Source: Alphaproteobacteria bacterium
GTDB lineage: Bacteria > Pseudomonadota > Alphaproteobacteria > Thalassobaculales > Thalassobaculaceae
Assembly (NCBI GenBank): GCA_024742605.1
Contig: JANSYC010000038.1
Coordinates: 1-35,528, forward strand
Direction: 5' to 3'
Length of the DNA stretch: 35,528 nt
Positions 8,141 to 16,852 of this stretch are shown one piece after another. The notes beneath the pieces are model-generated. The model saw only the letters and a program-made list of their open reading frames with translations, had not been told where the DNA came from and did not search any database. Position 1 is the first letter of the stretch. Each line of letters starts with the position of its first letter. Made by a program: the position numbers and the translations under genes.

Positions 8141-8803
8141 ATGGCGATCATTCGCAGGGACGGCAGCTACATCCCCCTTGCCGAGGATATCCTCGCACGT
8201 TGGCGGCAGGTGCCGCCGGCGGTGGCAGGCGACAATATGAACCGCGATCGGTCGATGTCCTCAGGTGTGAGCCCGGTTGCTCCCGGTCAGCCGATTACCG
8301 GCCATGCCCGAACGGTCGCCGTGATGGCCGGCGACAATTCCGCTATCCACGCGGTGCTCCCGTTGCTGCAGCCCGGCGAAATTCTGGTGATCACTGCCCG
8401 TGGAGGCGGCGATGTGGCGATCATCGGCGAGATCGTGGTCGAATGCGCGAAGTATCAGAAATGCGGCGGGATCGTGATCGACGGTGCCGTTCGGGACATC
8501 TCGGCGCTCCGTACCCTTGGTGTGCCTGTCTACGCCACCGGTGCGACACCGCGCGGGCCACATAAGGGTTTTGGCGGGGAGATCGATGTGACGATTTCCT
8601 GCGGCGATGTTGTCGTCGCACCCGGCGATCTGGTGCTGGGAGACGATGACGGAGTGACCATCGTCCCGCGCGGCATGTGTGACGAGATTCTGCCGCTGGG
8701 AGAAGCCCAGGTGCAGAAGGAGGCCGACGTCATCGCCAAGGTCAAATCCGGCGTCACGACAGCGGAGGTCCAGGGGATTTCGGTTCCGGAGGTGTCGGGG
8801 TAA
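8141..8803 (+). CDS. RraA-like family protein (HMG/CHA aldolase-like)
   Basis: A 220-residue member of the family that includes 4-hydroxy-4-methyl-2-oxoglutarate (HMG) / 4-carboxy-4-hydroxy-2-oxoadipate (CHA) aldolases, which cleave such acids to pyruvate, and the RNase E inhibitor RraA. The core is present: GEILVITARGGGDVAIIGEI near 79-98, then GGIVIDGAVRD with R118-D119, the substrate-carboxylate Arg and metal-site Asp of the aldolases. GDLVLGDDDGVTIVP follows near 162-176. The intact R-D pair favours an enzyme over a pure regulator. The ATG at 8141 has GGAGG nine bases upstream; the frame is open further 5' but without such a site. The downstream GH18 gene starts 33 bases after the stop. 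Substrate cannot be read from the sequence. Confidence 0.85.
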   Translation: MAIIRRDGSYIPLAEDILARWRQVPPAVAGDNMNRDRSMSSGVSPVAPGQPITGHARTVAVMAGDNSAIHAVLPLLQPGEILVITARGGGDVAIIGEIVVECAKYQKCGGIVIDGAVRDISALRTLGVPVYATGATPRGPHKGFGGEIDVTISCGDVVVAPGDLVLGDDDGVTIVPRGMCDEILPLGEAQVQKEADVIAKVKSGVTTAEVQGISVPEVSG

Positions 8804-8836
8804 CATCCCCGCTCATCGGATACGGGGGTGACGCCA

Positions 8837-9820
8837 ATGGGGCAGGCAGGGCTGGTCGCGAGCGGATCTCGGATCTTATGTCTGGTCGGGCTTGCTCTGC
8901 TGGTCTTTTTCATCGGCGGAGCCGCATCAGCTCAGACCCGCTACGTGATCTATTACAACTCCGCCGCCACGCCGCTCGAGAAGGTGGCGTCGGCGGGGTA
9001 CACGGATGTTATCCTGTCTTTTCTTACGGTTGATCCGGACGGAGCCGGATCGCTGAAGCTTGTGGTGCCTGCCACGCTGAAGGACGAACTTCCGAAACTT
9101 CCCGCGATCAGGGCGTCGGGAAAACGGATTCTGATCTCCTTCGGGGGCGGCGATATGAAGACCCGGGCCTGGAAGCGTCTGGTCGGGCGCGAAGTCGAAC
9201 TCGCCGGCCTGCTGTCCGAATTCGTCAAGAGCCACGGTTTGGACGGCGTCGATATCGATTTCGAGATCAGCGAAGCGCTCGAAGAGCGGTGGCCGAAGCA
9301 TGCTTTCGACGGCGTGTCCCTGTTGATCGATTTGACAAAGGCCCTGGAGGCTGCGCTCCCGTCTGCTGCGCTGATCACGCACGCTCCACAACCGCCATAT
9401 CTGGACCCGAAATGGCAGGGGGGACCCTACCTAAAGGTTCTGAAGGCGGCGGGAGAGCATATCGATTGGATCTCGATCCAATACTACAACAACCCCGGAT
9501 ATGAGACCCCGGCCAAGCGCTATGTTGTGGGCGAACCGGACAACCCGTTTGTCACCGCCTATATCGGGCTGGTGGAGGCGACGATCGAAGGTGGTTGGCC
9601 CGCCGCCAAGATCCTGGTCGGAAAGCCCGTGTTCAAAGGCGATGCCGCCTCCGGGCATATGCCGCCGGAACGTGTGGTGTCCGAGATCGTGAAACCGCTC
9701 CTGGATCGGTACGGCGAGAAGTTTGGAGGATTGATGGGATGGCAGTACTCCGACCTGACCAGAGATCACCGTTATTGGAATGATAAGATCGCGCCGGTTC
9801 TGCTTCCCGGCGCCAGATAG
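8837..9820 (+). CDS. Secreted glycoside hydrolase family 18 protein
   Basis: The 327-residue product starts with a signal peptide: a hydrophobic stretch ILCLVGLALLVFFIGG ending in A-A-S-A before QTRYVIYYNS. It has the GH18 strand-3 motif ISFGGGD and the catalytic DGVDIDFE (D136 to E143), so the acid/base Glu and the Asp series are intact. SIQYYNNPG and GLMGWQYSDLT near the C-terminus match later barrel strands. GH18 enzymes are chitinases, endo-beta-N-acetylglucosaminidases or related. No carbohydrate-binding module is attached, so the substrate is open. I chose ATG 8837 because GGGGGTG precedes it by about five bases; GTG 8828 is in frame and would add three residues. It may be cotranscribed with the RraA-like gene. 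Confidence 0.87.
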   Translation: MGQAGLVASGSRILCLVGLALLVFFIGGAASAQTRYVIYYNSAATPLEKVASAGYTDVILSFLTVDPDGAGSLKLVVPATLKDELPKLPAIRASGKRILISFGGGDMKTRAWKRLVGREVELAGLLSEFVKSHGLDGVDIDFEISEALEERWPKHAFDGVSLLIDLTKALEAALPSAALITHAPQPPYLDPKWQGGPYLKVLKAAGEHIDWISIQYYNNPGYETPAKRYVVGEPDNPFVTAYIGLVEATIEGGWPAAKILVGKPVFKGDAASGHMPPERVVSEIVKPLLDRYGEKFGGLMGWQYSDLTRDHRYWNDKIAPVLLPGAR

Positions 9821-9907
9821 CGGGTGCCGGGAGGCGTTGATCACTGGACGATCCGAGCCGCAAATGACATAGTCCCGCCGGTCACGTTTACCCCCGAGGC
9901 AGACCCC

Positions 9908-10264
9908 ATGGATGTTGGGATTCGTATCTTCACCTGGTTGAGCGGCAAGCCTGTTGGCGAGGACGCTTTCGGCAACCGCTACTATGTCCACAAGAAGGGC
10001 ATCAAACGGGACGGGCGCGAAATGCGGTGGGTTCTCTACAAGGGGCTTCCGGAGGCGTCGAAAGTGCCGCCGGATTGGCACCGCTGGCTTCATCACCTGA
10101 CCGATACGCCACCCGGTGCTGCTGAGCAGCGTTTTGACTGGCAGAAGGATCATCTTCCGAACCTGACCGGAACGCGTTATGCGTATCGTCCGCCGGGACA
10201 TGTCCTGTCCGGTGGCCAGCGCGACAAGGCGACGGGCGACTACGAGCCCTGGACGCCGGCGTGA
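9908..10264 (+). CDS. NADH:ubiquinone oxidoreductase accessory subunit, NDUFA12/B17.2 family
   Basis: A 118-residue protein that matches the complex I accessory subunit called B17.2 or NDUFA12 in mitochondria. Recognisable parts are LSGKPVGEDAFGNRYYV near the start, RRWVLYKG-like RWVLYKG, the VPPDWHRWLHHLTDTPP block and a C-terminal YEPW. Alphaproteobacteria share this supernumerary subunit with mitochondria, and it sits on the peripheral arm at the membrane. The start at 9908 follows GAGG and matches the usual N-terminus; the frame extends upstream without similarity. The gene is away from the main nuo cluster, as is common, and lies next to mlaD. Confidence 0.93.
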   Translation: MDVGIRIFTWLSGKPVGEDAFGNRYYVHKKGIKRDGREMRWVLYKGLPEASKVPPDWHRWLHHLTDTPPGAAEQRFDWQKDHLPNLTGTRYAYRPPGHVLSGGQRDKATGDYEPWTPA

Positions 10265-10304
10265 AACCCGTTCTGGTGCGGAAGAGATAGGGGCTGAATT
10301 CGAT

Positions 10305-10775
10305 ATGCGGCGGAATTTGATTGAAACCATGATGGGCGCGGTGGTCGTGGCCGTAGCCGTTCTGTTCGTCGTCTTCGCGTACAATACGGCGGATCTGGGC
10401 GGCGGCTCGAACCAGTATCCGCTTTACGCCGAGTTCAATCGGATTGGCGCTCTTAAGCCCGGCAGCGATGTGCGGATGTCCGGTATCAAGATCGGCAGCG
10501 TGACCGGCCAGCAACTGGATCCCGAGACTTATCTGGCGAAGGTGACATTCGGCATTCGTGATGGCATTGAGGTGCCGACGGATACCTCTGCAACGGTTGC
10601 GAGCGAGGGTCTTCTAGGGGGTAATTTCCTCGACCTCACCCCAGGCGGCTCGGTCGAAATGCTGCAACCTGGCGAGAAGATCCAATACACTCAGGACGCT
10701 GTGGACATCATTCAGCTTCTCGGAAAGTTTATTTTTTCGGCCGGTGACAGTGGGCCGAAATCCGGAGGCTCCTGA
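10305..10775 (+). CDS. mlaD: MlaD-like outer-membrane lipid asymmetry protein
   Basis: The product has 156 residues: one N-terminal membrane helix (about 10-30, MMGAVVVAVAVLFVVFAY) followed by an MCE domain. The MCE core is clear in YAEFNRIGALKPGSDVRMSG, KIGSVTG, and the VASEGLLGGNFLDLTPGG end. MlaD forms a periplasmic hexameric ring on the MlaFEDB ABC transporter, which moves phospholipids between the membranes. Length fits the single-MCE MlaD type rather than longer PqiB/YebT proteins. No mlaE or mlaF is in the window. It lies 40 bases after the NDUFA12-like gene and 89 bases before the DUF2155 gene, a common alphaproteobacterial neighbourhood. Confidence 0.9.
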   Translation: MRRNLIETMMGAVVVAVAVLFVVFAYNTADLGGGSNQYPLYAEFNRIGALKPGSDVRMSGIKIGSVTGQQLDPETYLAKVTFGIRDGIEVPTDTSATVASEGLLGGNFLDLTPGGSVEMLQPGEKIQYTQDAVDIIQLLGKFIFSAGDSGPKSGGS

Positions 10776-10864
10776 TTTCCGGCCTTCGGTCCGGTCGCCC
10801 GAAAATCACCGTATTTCGATGGTGAAAGTCTTTCCGCTGCGATGATATCGACAGGAGACTCGGC

Positions 10865-11320
10865 TTGAGCGCATTTCCCAGGCGCATGAAGGTTCGCGGC
10901 GCTGCGTGTCTCCTGATCGGGGGGCTGGCGGGTTTTCCGGGGACCGGTCCGGTCGTGGCCCAATCGGCTGCGCCTGCGCCGACCTGGCAAAAGCAGGACG
11001 TGGCCGTCCTCCGCGCGATCGATAAGGTGACAGCGCGAATCTCAACAGTGACAGCGCCGATAGATCAGCCGGTTCGATTTGGCGCATTGGAGATCGTGGT
11101 GCGCTCCTGTCAGGACCGGCCGCCGACCGAGACGCCGGAGGACGCGGCCTTCCTGCAGATCGACGAGGACCGGCCCGACGCACCCCGAAAACGAATTTTC
11201 TCCGGGTGGATGTTTTCGTCGAGTCCTGCGCTGAACGCTTTGGAGCATCCGGTCTACGATATCTGGGTGCACGCCTGCAGGAGTTCAGAGACCGCCGCTG
11301 AATCGTCGTCTCCGTCATAG
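10865..11320 (+). CDS. DUF2155 domain protein, exported
   Basis: A 151-residue protein with an N-terminal signal sequence ([18 protein letters not shown], cut probably after V-V-A-Q-like residues) and a DUF2155 domain. Typical blocks are [51 protein letters not shown] and VYDIWVHAC. Function is not established; the family is a conserved periplasmic alphaproteobacterial one. I use the TTG at 10865 because AGGAG lies seven bases upstream, an ideal spacing; an ATG at 10886 is in frame but lacks such a site. The last 22 codons overlap the 3' end of aat on the other strand, including the conserved terminal VYDIWVHAC, so both frames are constrained there. Confidence 0.88.
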   Translation: MSAFPRRMKVRGAACLLIGGLAGFPGTGPVVAQSAAPAPTWQKQDVAVLRAIDKVTARISTVTAPIDQPVRFGALEIVVRSCQDRPPTETPEDAAFLQIDEDRPDAPRKRIFSGWMFSSSPALNALEHPVYDIWVHACRSSETAAESSSPS

Positions 11321-11907
11321 AACCTGGCCGGTGTGGCGATTGCACGGGCCAAAATCTCACGATACTGATCCCGTGGAACTTCGGTCGCACCGAATTGGCG
11401 CAGGTGATCGGTGACGAACTGACTGTCGAGCAGGGTAAAGCCGCCGGATCGCAGCCGCGCCACCAAATGCACGAGCGCAATCTTGGAGGCATCGTCGGCC
11501 AGGCTGAACATGCTTTCTCCGAAGAAGGCGCCGCCCAGCACCACGCCGTACAGGCCTCCGACCAATTCATCGTCACGCCAGCATTCGATGGAATGGGCAT
11601 GGCCGCGCTCATAGAGCGCGAGGTAGAGCCTGTGAATCTCGGAATTGATCCAGGTCTCGGTACGACGGACGGTCTCGGCGGCGCATCCTTGCAAGGTGCC
11701 TTCGAAGTCCCGGTTACAGCGAACCTGATACGGGTTCTTCCGAACGGTCTTGCGAAGACGTTTGGGGATGTGAAACCCGTCGAGAGGGAGTATGCCGCGC
11801 TTGTCCGGGTCTACGAAGAATAGTCTTGGATCGTCGCGGCCCTCGGCCATCGGAAAAACCCCGATCGCGTAAGCCTGTAAAAGCATTTCCGGCTGTAGCT
11901 CGCTCAT
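11254..11907 (-). CDS. aat: Leucyl/phenylalanyl-tRNA--protein transferase
   Basis: Aat adds Leu or Phe from tRNA to proteins starting with Arg or Lys, marking them for ClpAP degradation by the N-end rule. The 217-residue product has [20 protein letters not shown], the [18 protein letters not shown] block, [45 protein letters not shown] and ASKIALVHL, all family signatures. It lacks nothing conserved. Start at 11907: GGAG lies 10 bases upstream, while the GTG at 11916 would place this site too close. It is downstream of accC in the same direction with a 66-base gap. Its 3' end overlaps the DUF2155 gene by 67 bp, tail to tail. Confidence 0.95.
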   Translation of the reverse strand: MSELQPEMLLQAYAIGVFPMAEGRDDPRLFFVDPDKRGILPLDGFHIPKRLRKTVRKNPYQVRCNRDFEGTLQGCAAETVRRTETWINSEIHRLYLALYERGHAHSIECWRDDELVGGLYGVVLGGAFFGESMFSLADDASKIALVHLVARLRSGGFTLLDSQFVTDHLRQFGATEVPRDQYREILARAIATPARFYDGDDDSAAVSELLQACTQIS

Positions 11908-11973
11908 TCCCGTCACGCTCCAGCTAAGTCCTGCAAAAGCGTATCACTGCCCGGCCTTAGCCCAGAGCGTGTT

Positions 11974-13314
11974 TCAACTTCCGAGGAAATCCTGCTCCAG
12001 CCAACGGATACTGTAATCTCCATCAAGGAACGCGCGTTCCTTCATCAGGCGCTGATGCAGTGGGATCGTTGTCGGCAGGCCGTCGATCACGAACTCATCC
12101 AGGGACCGTTTCAAGCGCATCAGCGCCTCCTGCCGGTTTGCGCCGTGCACGATCAGTTTCGCGATCAGACTGTCGTAGTGGGGCGGCACCGCGTACCCAC
12201 CGTAGAGGGCCGAATCGACCCGGACACCCAACCCACCTGGAGCATGATAGTCGGTGACGCGCCCAGGCCGCGGCTGGAAGGTGATCGGATCCTCGGCCGT
12301 GATACGGCACTCAATGGCGTGACCGGAGAAGGTGACCTCTTCCTGGGTGATCGGAAGCTTGGCGCCCGCCGCGATCTGAATCTGCAGGCGCACAAGATCG
12401 ATGCCGGTTATCGCCTCGGTGATCGGGTGCTCAACCTGCAGCCGGGTGTTCATCTCGATGAAGAAGAACTCCCCATTCTCGTAGAGAAACTCGAACGTTC
12501 CAAGCGAGCGATAGCCCATGCTCTTGATGGCATCCACTGCCCTCTTGCCGATCCGTTCGCGCTCGGCCGGGTCCAGGGCGGGCGAGGGCGCCTCCTCGAC
12601 GACCTTCTGGTGGCGGCGCTGGATCGAGCAGTCCCGCTCCCCGAGATGGATGACATTGCCGTGGTTGTCCGCGGCGATCGGAATTTCGATATGGCGCGGA
12701 TTGCCGAGATAGCGCTCCATATAGACGGACGCGTTGCCGAACGCAGCTCCGGCCTCCCGTCGCGCCATCGTGAAGGCTTCCTCCAACTCGTCCGGAGTAT
12801 CGGCGACCTTCATGCCGCGTCCGCCGCCGCCGGCCGCCGCCTTGATCAGAACCGGATAGCCGATGCGCTCGGCTTCCGCGCGCGCGGTGTCCAGATCGTG
12901 AACCTCGCCGTCCGAGCCCGGTACGCACGGCACGCCGAGCTCGATCATTGTGGCCTTGGCGGTGATCTTATCACCCATCGCCTGGATGTGGCTGGCGGCG
13001 GGTCCGATGAACGTGATGCCGTGTGCCTCTACGATGTCTGAGAACGCCGCGTTCTCGGACAGGAATCCGACACCCGGGTGAATGGCATCGGCACCGGTGA
13101 CCGCCGCCGCGGACAGGATCGAGGGGACATTGAGATAGCTGTCGCGGGCGGCGGGCGGGCCGATACAAACGCTCTCGTCTGCCAGCCGGACATGCATGGC
13201 ATCCGCGTCTGCCGTCGAATGCACGGCCACCGTCTTGATCCCCATCTCCCGACAGGCGCGGTGGATCCGAAGGGCGATCTCACCGCGATTGGCGATCAGG
13301 ATTTTTTCAAACAC
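11974..13314 (-). CDS. accC: Acetyl-CoA carboxylase, biotin carboxylase subunit
   Basis: AccC carboxylates the biotin of AccB with bicarbonate and ATP, the first half-reaction of malonyl-CoA synthesis in the cytosol. The 446-residue product is full length. It begins [16 protein letters not shown], has [14 protein letters not shown], the glycine-rich ATP-grasp loop [13 protein letters not shown], the HIEIP and [21 protein letters not shown] blocks, and [16 protein letters not shown] at the catalytic site. The start lies 19 bases after the accB stop, an operon arrangement found across bacteria. No unusual residue is seen. Confidence 0.98.
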   Translation of the reverse strand: MFEKILIANRGEIALRIHRACREMGIKTVAVHSTADADAMHVRLADESVCIGPPAARDSYLNVPSILSAAAVTGADAIHPGVGFLSENAAFSDIVEAHGITFIGPAASHIQAMGDKITAKATMIELGVPCVPGSDGEVHDLDTARAEAERIGYPVLIKAAAGGGGRGMKVADTPDELEEAFTMARREAGAAFGNASVYMERYLGNPRHIEIPIAADNHGNVIHLGERDCSIQRRHQKVVEEAPSPALDPAERERIGKRAVDAIKSMGYRSLGTFEFLYENGEFFFIEMNTRLQVEHPITEAITGIDLVRLQIQIAAGAKLPITQEEVTFSGHAIECRITAEDPITFQPRPGRVTDYHAPGGLGVRVDSALYGGYAVPPHYDSLIAKLIVHGANRQEALMRLKRSLDEFVIDGLPTTIPLHQRLMKERAFLDGDYSIRWLEQDFLGS

Positions 13315-13333
13315 GTCCTGTTTCCGATCGTCG

Positions 13334-13780
13334 CTATTCGAGTGTCAGCAGAGGCTGGTCGAATTCGACCGGCTGGCCGTTCTCGACGATCACCCGCAAC
13401 ACCTTGCCCGCACGTGATGCGATGATCGGGTTCATCACCTTCATCGCTTCGACCACCATCAGGGTCTGACCCTTGCTGACAGTGTCGCCCGGTTGCACGT
13501 AAGGCGCGGCTTCGGGAGACGGGGCGAGGTAGACGGTCCCCACGATCGGGGACTTGACCAGTTCTCCCGGTTCCGCGGCGGGGGCCGCCGGCGTGGCTGC
13601 GGCAGGGGTCGGTGCGGCAGGAGCAGGGGCGGATTGCTGTATCACATGGGAAGCCTGCACGGCCGGCCGTGCCACCCGTATCCGGAAATCCTTGTGGGCG
13701 TACTCGATCTCGCCCAACCCGGTTTCGTCCAGCAGTCCGGCCAAGCGCCGGACCAGGTCGTCGTCGAGGTCATTGCTCAC
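13334..13780 (-). CDS. accB: Biotin carboxyl carrier protein of acetyl-CoA carboxylase
   Basis: AccB carries carboxybiotin between the biotin carboxylase and carboxyltransferase. The 148-residue product has an N-terminal helix region ([20 protein letters not shown]), an Ala/Pro-rich flexible linker (about 57-78, [17 protein letters not shown]) and the biotinyl domain [13 protein letters not shown]... with the biotinylated Lys in VEAMKVMN. I assign a GTG start at 13780 because it gives the usual N-terminus; the frame is open upstream into aroQ but without similarity. It is followed closely by accC and preceded by aroQ, a common alphaproteobacterial order. Confidence 0.95.
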   Translation of the reverse strand: MSNDLDDDLVRRLAGLLDETGLGEIEYAHKDFRIRVARPAVQASHVIQQSAPAPAAPTPAAATPAAPAAEPGELVKSPIVGTVYLAPSPEAAPYVQPGDTVSKGQTLMVVEAMKVMNPIIASRAGKVLRVIVENGQPVEFDQPLLTLE

Positions 13781-13848
13781 TTGTCTGATCCCATGGTCGT
13801 CGTGATCCTTGTTGGCTCGGATGCGGAGCGGGCGTGCATTTGGTCGCG

Positions 13849-14298
13849 CTAGGCGTCCGTCACAAGATCCGCCATCGCCTCGAGTGCCAGCGCATAGCCC
13901 TTTGCGCCAAAGCCGCAAATGCTTCCGACCGCCACGTCCGAGATATACGAGTGGTGGCGGAAGGATTCCCGCTTGAAGACGTTGGAGAGATGCAATTCGA
14001 TCACCGGCAGATCGGTCAGCGCCAGCGAGTCGTGGATCGCCACCGAGGTGTGCGTGTAGGCACCGGCATTGATCACGATTCCGTCGTGATCGTCCCGCGC
14101 CTTCTGGATGATCGAGACCAACTCGCCCTCGAAATTGGACTGCCGGAAATCGATCGCAAGGTTCAGCGCCTCGCCCCGCTCCATGCACATCTCTTCAATG
14201 TCTGCCAGGGTCAGATGGCCATAAATGGTCGGCTCCCGCACCCCAAGCATATTGAGGTTGGGTCCGTTCAAAACCAGAATGTCGGGCCGATCGGTCAC
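13849..14298 (-). CDS. aroQ: 3-dehydroquinate dehydratase, type II
   Basis: AroQ converts 3-dehydroquinate to 3-dehydroshikimate in the shikimate pathway. The 149-residue product matches the small dodecameric type II enzyme: LVLNGPNLNMLGVREPTIYG at the start (the Tyr and flexible lid region), DFRQSNFEGELVSIIQ, VINAGAYTHTSVAIHDSL and VIELHLSNVFKRESFRHHS with the catalytic His. The start is a GTG at 14298 with GAGAGAG upstream. A good promoter lies at 14328-14355, so aroQ probably heads the aroQ-accB-accC transcript. The 68-base gap to accB holds no terminator that I can see. Confidence 0.96.
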   Translation of the reverse strand: MTDRPDILVLNGPNLNMLGVREPTIYGHLTLADIEEMCMERGEALNLAIDFRQSNFEGELVSIIQKARDDHDGIVINAGAYTHTSVAIHDSLALTDLPVIELHLSNVFKRESFRHHSYISDVAVGSICGFGAKGYALALEAMADLVTDA

Positions 14299-14327
14299 GT
14301 TCGCTCTCTCATCGCCTCGTCGGGCGG

Positions 14328-14355
14328 GTTATACCATGGCGGACCCGCGTCGCAA
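14328..14355 (-). promoter_or_regulatory. Promoter of the aroQ-accBC operon
   Basis: On the minus strand, TTGCGA (14350-14355) is separated by 16 bases from TATAAC (14328-14333). The -10 matches the sigma-70 consensus at five of six positions and the -35 at four. A start site near 14321 would give a leader of about 22 bases before the aroQ GTG. Confidence 0.5.
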
Positions 14356-14409
14356 TGTGTGGTGGTCGGTCCTTCGCCGGCTCCGTCTCGAACCCCTGGA
14401 TATCCGCCC

Positions 14410-15681
14410 ATGACAGCCTCGAGCCCGCCGATTCCGACCCGTGCCGACTGCCTCGCCCTTGATGCCGAGGATTCGCTGCGGAGATTCCGAGACCGATTCG
14501 CCCTGCCCGAGGGTGTGATCTATCTGGACGGAAACTCGCTCGGCCCTTTACCGAAATCGGTGCCCGAACGGGTGAATCGGATGCTGGTCGAGGAATGGGG
14601 TGGCCATTTGATCACCGGTTGGCTGAAGGACGGCTGGATGGATCTGCCGCTCACGCTTGGCGATCGGCTGGCGGAGCTGGTTGGAGCCGATCCCGGCGAG
14701 ATCGCCGTAGTCGACACCACCTCTGTCAATCTGTTCAAGATGCTCTCTGCTGCGCTTGCCATGCGGCCGGATCGGAAGGTGATCCTGTCCACGACCGACA
14801 ATTTTCCGACCGATCTGTACATGGCTCAGGGCCTTGGGGCTCTGCTCGACAAAGGTCACGAGCTCCGGATGGTGGCGCCCGATGATCTGTCGGCGGCCCT
14901 GGACGAGACCGTGGCGGTGCTGATGCTGACCGAAGTCGATTTCAAGACCGGCCGCGTTCACGACATGGCGCGCCTCACGGCCGCGGCTCACGAGGTCGGG
15001 ACGCTGACGCTTTGGGATCTTGCCCATTCGGCGGGCGCCATCCCTGTCGACCTGAACAGGTCATCGGCGGATTTCGCGGTGGGGTGTTCGTACAAATATC
15101 TGAATGCGGGCCCCGGCGGGCCGGCCTGGCTGTTCGTTGCCAGCCGTCATCAGGTGGCGGCGCACCAGCCGCTGACCGGGTGGCTCGGCCACGCCGAGCC
15201 GTTCGCCTTCGATCTCGACTACCGGCCTGCCGACGGCATCCGGCGCCATGTCTGTTCCAGCCCCGGCGTGATCGGTCTGGTCGCCTTCGAAGCGGCGCTG
15301 GATATCATGCTTGAAGCGGACATGGCGGCGATGCGCGGCAAGTCGATTGCCTTGCAGGAACTGTTCATCACTCTGGTCGAGAGCCAATGTGGGGATTTCG
15401 GCTTGCAACTCGCGTCACCGCGGAAGGCGTCTGCGACCGTCCCCTATCTCCGAGGCGGACAGGTCTCGTTCGCTCATCCGAAGGGCTACGGAATCGTGCA
15501 GGCGTTGATCCGGCGCGGCGTGATCGGCGATTTTCGGGATCCGAACATTCTACGGTTTGGCTTCACGCCGCTCTACGTGGACTTTGTCGATGTGTTCGAT
15601 GCGGTTGAGCATTTGAAGGCGGTTTTGAACCACGGTGAGCATCTGGACCCGCGCTATGCCGACCGGGCATCGGTGACATGA
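14410..15681 (+). CDS. kynU: Kynureninase
   Basis: KynU is a PLP enzyme that splits kynurenine to anthranilate and alanine (or 3-hydroxykynurenine to 3-hydroxyanthranilate). The 423-residue product has family blocks VIYLDGNSLGPLPKSVPERV, the WMDLPLTLGDRLAELVGA region, LTEVDFKTGRVHDM, LWDLAHSAGAIPVDL with the cofactor Asp203, and CSYKYLNAGPGGPAWLFV with the Schiff-base Lys229. The ATG at 14410 fits the family N-terminus although its ribosome site is poor; the frame is open upstream. It is divergent from aroQ. No tryptophan dioxygenase or kynurenine formamidase is in the window, so the rest of the pathway must lie elsewhere or the enzyme works on scavenged kynurenine. Confidence 0.95.
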   Translation: MTASSPPIPTRADCLALDAEDSLRRFRDRFALPEGVIYLDGNSLGPLPKSVPERVNRMLVEEWGGHLITGWLKDGWMDLPLTLGDRLAELVGADPGEIAVVDTTSVNLFKMLSAALAMRPDRKVILSTTDNFPTDLYMAQGLGALLDKGHELRMVAPDDLSAALDETVAVLMLTEVDFKTGRVHDMARLTAAAHEVGTLTLWDLAHSAGAIPVDLNRSSADFAVGCSYKYLNAGPGGPAWLFVASRHQVAAHQPLTGWLGHAEPFAFDLDYRPADGIRRHVCSSPGVIGLVAFEAALDIMLEADMAAMRGKSIALQELFITLVESQCGDFGLQLASPRKASATVPYLRGGQVSFAHPKGYGIVQALIRRGVIGDFRDPNILRFGFTPLYVDFVDVFDAVEHLKAVLNHGEHLDPRYADRASVT

Positions 15682-15711
15682 CGGGGCCGCGACCGGTTGC
15701 AACCGGCCCGT
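15681..15711 (+). terminator. Hairpin after kynU, possible terminator
   Basis: ACGGGGCCG and CGGCCCGT pair with one bulged G around a loop that itself contains the palindrome CCGGTTGCAACCGG. It starts at the last base of the kynU stop. No T-tract follows, so this may be a 3' stabiliser or weak terminator before greB. Confidence 0.35.
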
Positions 15712-15732
15712 CGATCGGTGTTCGATGGCGGG

Positions 15733-16296
15733 ATGAGCAAAGCCTTCACCAAAGAGAACGACGACGCCCCCGAGGACGAGCTTGAAGAGCCCTCCGGCCC
15801 TGCCCTGCCGAGTGGTGCGAAGAATTACATCACACCCCAGGGATTCGACCGGCTGCGCACCGAGTTGAAGCAACTCCGATCGGTCGAACGGCCCAAGACC
15901 GTTGAAGTGGTGTCCTGGGCGGCGGGCAACGGAGATCGCTCGGAGAACGGCGACTACATCTACGGCAAGAAGCGCCTGCGCGAGATCGACCGCCGCATGC
16001 GGTACCTGATGAAGCGGCTGGAGATCGCCGAAGTGGTCGACCCGGCCAAATCACCCCACACGGATCAGATCTTCTTCGGTGCCACCGTGACCTATGTGGA
16101 TGCCGCCGATGACTCGGAGGAGGAAAAGACCATCCGCATTGTCGGCGTCGATGAGACAGACACGGCGAACGGCGAGATCAGCTGGGTCAGCCCGATCGCC
16201 CGGGCCTTCCTAAAAGCCCATACCGGCGACGTGGTGGCACTGACCACTCCCGCAGGAACGCGGGAGCTGGAGATCGTGGCGGTGCGCTACTGTTAG
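15733..16296 (+). CDS. greB: Transcription elongation factor GreB
   Basis: GreB enters the secondary channel of RNA polymerase and stimulates cleavage of backtracked RNA. The 187-residue product begins MSKAFTKENDDAPEDE, the standard GreB opening, has an acidic linker, then YITPQGFDRLRTELKQL and the coiled-coil segment VVSWAAGNGDRSENGDYIYG followed by KKRLREIDRRMRYLMKRLE. The acidic tip residues D and E in the GDRSENGDY segment are present, as needed to hold the catalytic magnesium. The C-terminal FKBP-like domain contains ISWVSPIARAFLKAHTGDVV. Length is slightly above the usual 160 because of the N-terminal linker. It converges on the MarR-type gene with a 28-base gap. Confidence 0.95.
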   Translation: MSKAFTKENDDAPEDELEEPSGPALPSGAKNYITPQGFDRLRTELKQLRSVERPKTVEVVSWAAGNGDRSENGDYIYGKKRLREIDRRMRYLMKRLEIAEVVDPAKSPHTDQIFFGATVTYVDAADDSEEEKTIRIVGVDETDTANGEISWVSPIARAFLKAHTGDVVALTTPAGTRELEIVAVRYC

Positions 16297-16324
16297 ACAG
16301 TTTACGAGGTCATTTGGACAGGAT

Positions 16325-16807
16325 TTAGTCCCCGTCCAGGGTGGCTGCGCGGGTCGCCAGTTTGGCCAGCAGCAGATCGAGCTGGTGCTTTTCGTCTGTA
16401 CTCAGGCCTTCCAGCAGGATCTCCTCCCGCGACAGGGCAAGCGGGACGATTTCGTCGTAGACGCCCCGGCCCTTGGTGGTCATCGCCACCACCGATCTTC
16501 GGCGGTCGGTCTTGTCCGTGCGGCGGGAGACCAGGCTGTCTTCGGTCAGGCGTTGCAGGGCGCGGCTGACCTGCACCTTGTCCATCGCGGTCGCCTTGCA
16601 GATCTCGGCGGCCGAGCTCGGCCCGAACCGGCCCAGCACGGCCATCACCCGCCATTCCGGGATGGTGATCCCGAACCGGTCGGCATAGAGCCGGGCGATC
16701 GCCTTCGAAACCGTGTTGGACAGCACCGACAGCCGGTAGGGCAGGAACCGCTCCAACAGCAACGTGGCTCCGATCTCGGTGGCTGCTTGATCATCGGGCT
16801 CGGTCAT
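16325..16807 (-). CDS. MarR family transcriptional regulator, probable repressor of hpd-hmgA
   Basis: The 160-residue product is a standard MarR-type winged helix dimer. The core is ITIPEWRVMAVLGRFGPSSAAEICKATAMDKVQVSRALQRL, with the recognition helix near 75-90, followed by the wing DSLVSRRTDKTDRRRSVVAMT; the D-x-R/R-R-S wing motif is conserved. It is divergent from hpd with 134 bases between, and this interval holds two palindromic sites, one of them inside the hpd promoter spacer. That layout suggests that it represses the tyrosine/homogentisate genes and perhaps itself, with a pathway intermediate as inducer. Family is certain; target is inferred from position and sites. Confidence 0.9.
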   Translation of the reverse strand: MTEPDDQAATEIGATLLLERFLPYRLSVLSNTVSKAIARLYADRFGITIPEWRVMAVLGRFGPSSAAEICKATAMDKVQVSRALQRLTEDSLVSRRTDKTDRRRSVVAMTTKGRGVYDEIVPLALSREEILLEGLSTDEKHQLDLLLAKLATRAATLDGD

Positions 16808-16819
16808 GTCGCGTGGCTC

Positions 16820-16848
16820 TTGAAAATAGTTGCATATGAAACCAAAAT
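16820..16848 (+). promoter_or_regulatory. Candidate promoter of hpd-hmgA
   Basis: TTGAAA (16820-16825), a 17-base spacer and CAAAAT (16843-16848) each match four of six consensus positions. Start would fall near 16855, about 87 bases before the hpd ATG. Operator 1 occupies the spacer and operator 2 the start region. Confidence 0.5.
16826..16842 (+). promoter_or_regulatory. Operator-like palindrome 1 in the marR-hpd intergenic region
   Basis: ATAGTTGCATATGAAAC. Its inner 14 bases, GTTGCATATGAAAC, form an inverted repeat centred on CATATG with one mismatched pair. A related copy lies 27 bases downstream. It fills exactly the 17-base spacer of the candidate hpd promoter, so bound repressor would block RNA polymerase. 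Confidence 0.65.
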
Positions 16849-16852
16849 CCAG

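Noticed and set aside
12055-13041. Plus-strand open frame of 328 codons opposite accC
   Set aside because: Antisense shadow; accC on the minus strand is full length with all motifs.
13833-14409. Upstream extension of the kynU frame opposite aroQ
   Set aside because: The first ~190 codons are the shadow of aroQ; kynureninase similarity begins at the ATG at 14410.
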